A model generated the notes under the pieces. The model did no database searches, was not told the DNA's origin, and saw only the letters and a program-made list of their open reading frames with translations. The translations under genes were made by a program, and so were the position numbers. From a virus, in the IMG/VR virus record IMGVR_UViG_3300027788_000017, positions 1 to 47,465 of that record: 47,465 nucleotides of DNA; one strand, written 5' to 3'. Positions 47,412 through 47,465 of this stretch are shown here, one piece after another. Position 1 is the stretch's first letter, and the number at the start of each line of letters is the position of its first letter.

Positions 47412-47465
47412 CACGATTTCAAATTTTGGTGCGAAATTTCGGACTGCACACCATGACATATAAAA
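47409..47465 (-). CDS. C-terminal fragment of a minus-strand protein related to the 101-aa late protein
   Basis: On the minus strand, from the window edge, the frame reads FYMSWCAVRNFAPKFEIV and then a TAA at 47409-47411. This aligns with EYITWRVQSNIAPKFEL of the 101-aa protein at 36033-36338: Tyr, Trp, Asn and APKFE are identical and several others are similar. The gene probably extends beyond the right edge. A tiny start at the internal ATG is possible but unlikely. Confidence 0.4.
   Translation of the reverse strand, partial: FYMSWCAVRNFAPKFEIV

Noticed and set aside
1-47465. Prophage or temperate phage
   Set aside because: No integrase, excisionase, attachment site or CI-sized repressor was seen. 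The Cro-like protein alone is not enough.
1-47465. Direct circular closure of the two window ends
   Set aside because: Joining the ends puts a stop just upstream of the left fragment with no ATG, and no terminal repeat was noticed. The window is probably a cut linear piece.

Overview
The window is almost all of a tailed-phage genome, or a large contig of one. It has the gene content of a short-tailed (podovirus-type) phage. Portal, large terminase, scaffold, an HK97-fold capsid protein of the SU10/DUF5309 type, head-tail adaptor and tail-nozzle genes are present. There is no tape-measure protein, sheath, tail tube or baseplate cluster. Many features resemble uncultured marine phages of Proteobacteria: AT-rich DNA, GTGYTSAPT-type repeats in a fibre, an RCC1-repeat tail protein and small basic or Cys-rich proteins. 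This host guess is inference. I see no integrase, RNA polymerase, family A/B DNA polymerase, tRNA or CRISPR. The phage is probably lytic and depends on host transcription. Both window edges cut genes, so the ends are not natural termini.

Layout. (1) About 1-460, plus strand: the tail of one gene and two small genes, with a strong terminator. (2) About 489-6331, minus strand: small accessory genes (HNH endonuclease, membrane/coiled-coil protein, possible virion proteins, basic and Cys-rich miniproteins), a PD-(D/E)xK resolvase-like nuclease, an HTH/zinc protein, a primase-polymerase/helicase fusion and a Cro-like regulator. (3) 6332-6498: divergent control region with a perfect 16-bp palindrome whose two arms supply the -35 boxes of opposing promoters. 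(4) 6499-12366, plus strand: early/replication operon (Sak4-like ATPase, SSB with an acidic tip, Cas4/AddB-like nuclease, DUF1937-like protein, dNMP kinase, DNA methyltransferase), ending in lysis genes (GTA-type 3-TM holin, GH24 lysozyme). (5) 12367-47387, minus strand: the late region. It is transcribed from the right end through terminase, portal, fibres, scaffold, capsid, adaptor, nozzle, a second fibre, Gly-rich virion proteins and a GNAT enzyme. It ends with a T7-like ejection-protein trio (310, 859 and 3969 residues) and small membrane/coiled-coil proteins that abut the lysis genes tail to tail.

How it fits together. Terminase packages DNA through the portal into a shell built by scaffold and capsid proteins. 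The adaptor and nozzle form the short tail, and the fibres and RCC1 protein bind the host. The three ejection proteins probably enter the host with the DNA. The largest is a 'polyvalent' protein with two HExxH metallopeptidase motifs and an ADP-ribosyltransferase-like domain, so it may deliver enzymes as well as a conduit. The most notable points are this giant protein, a tail protein that joins a copper-type cupredoxin fold to an RCC1 propeller, and the palindromic divergent switch with a 14/16 copy 2.5 kb away.
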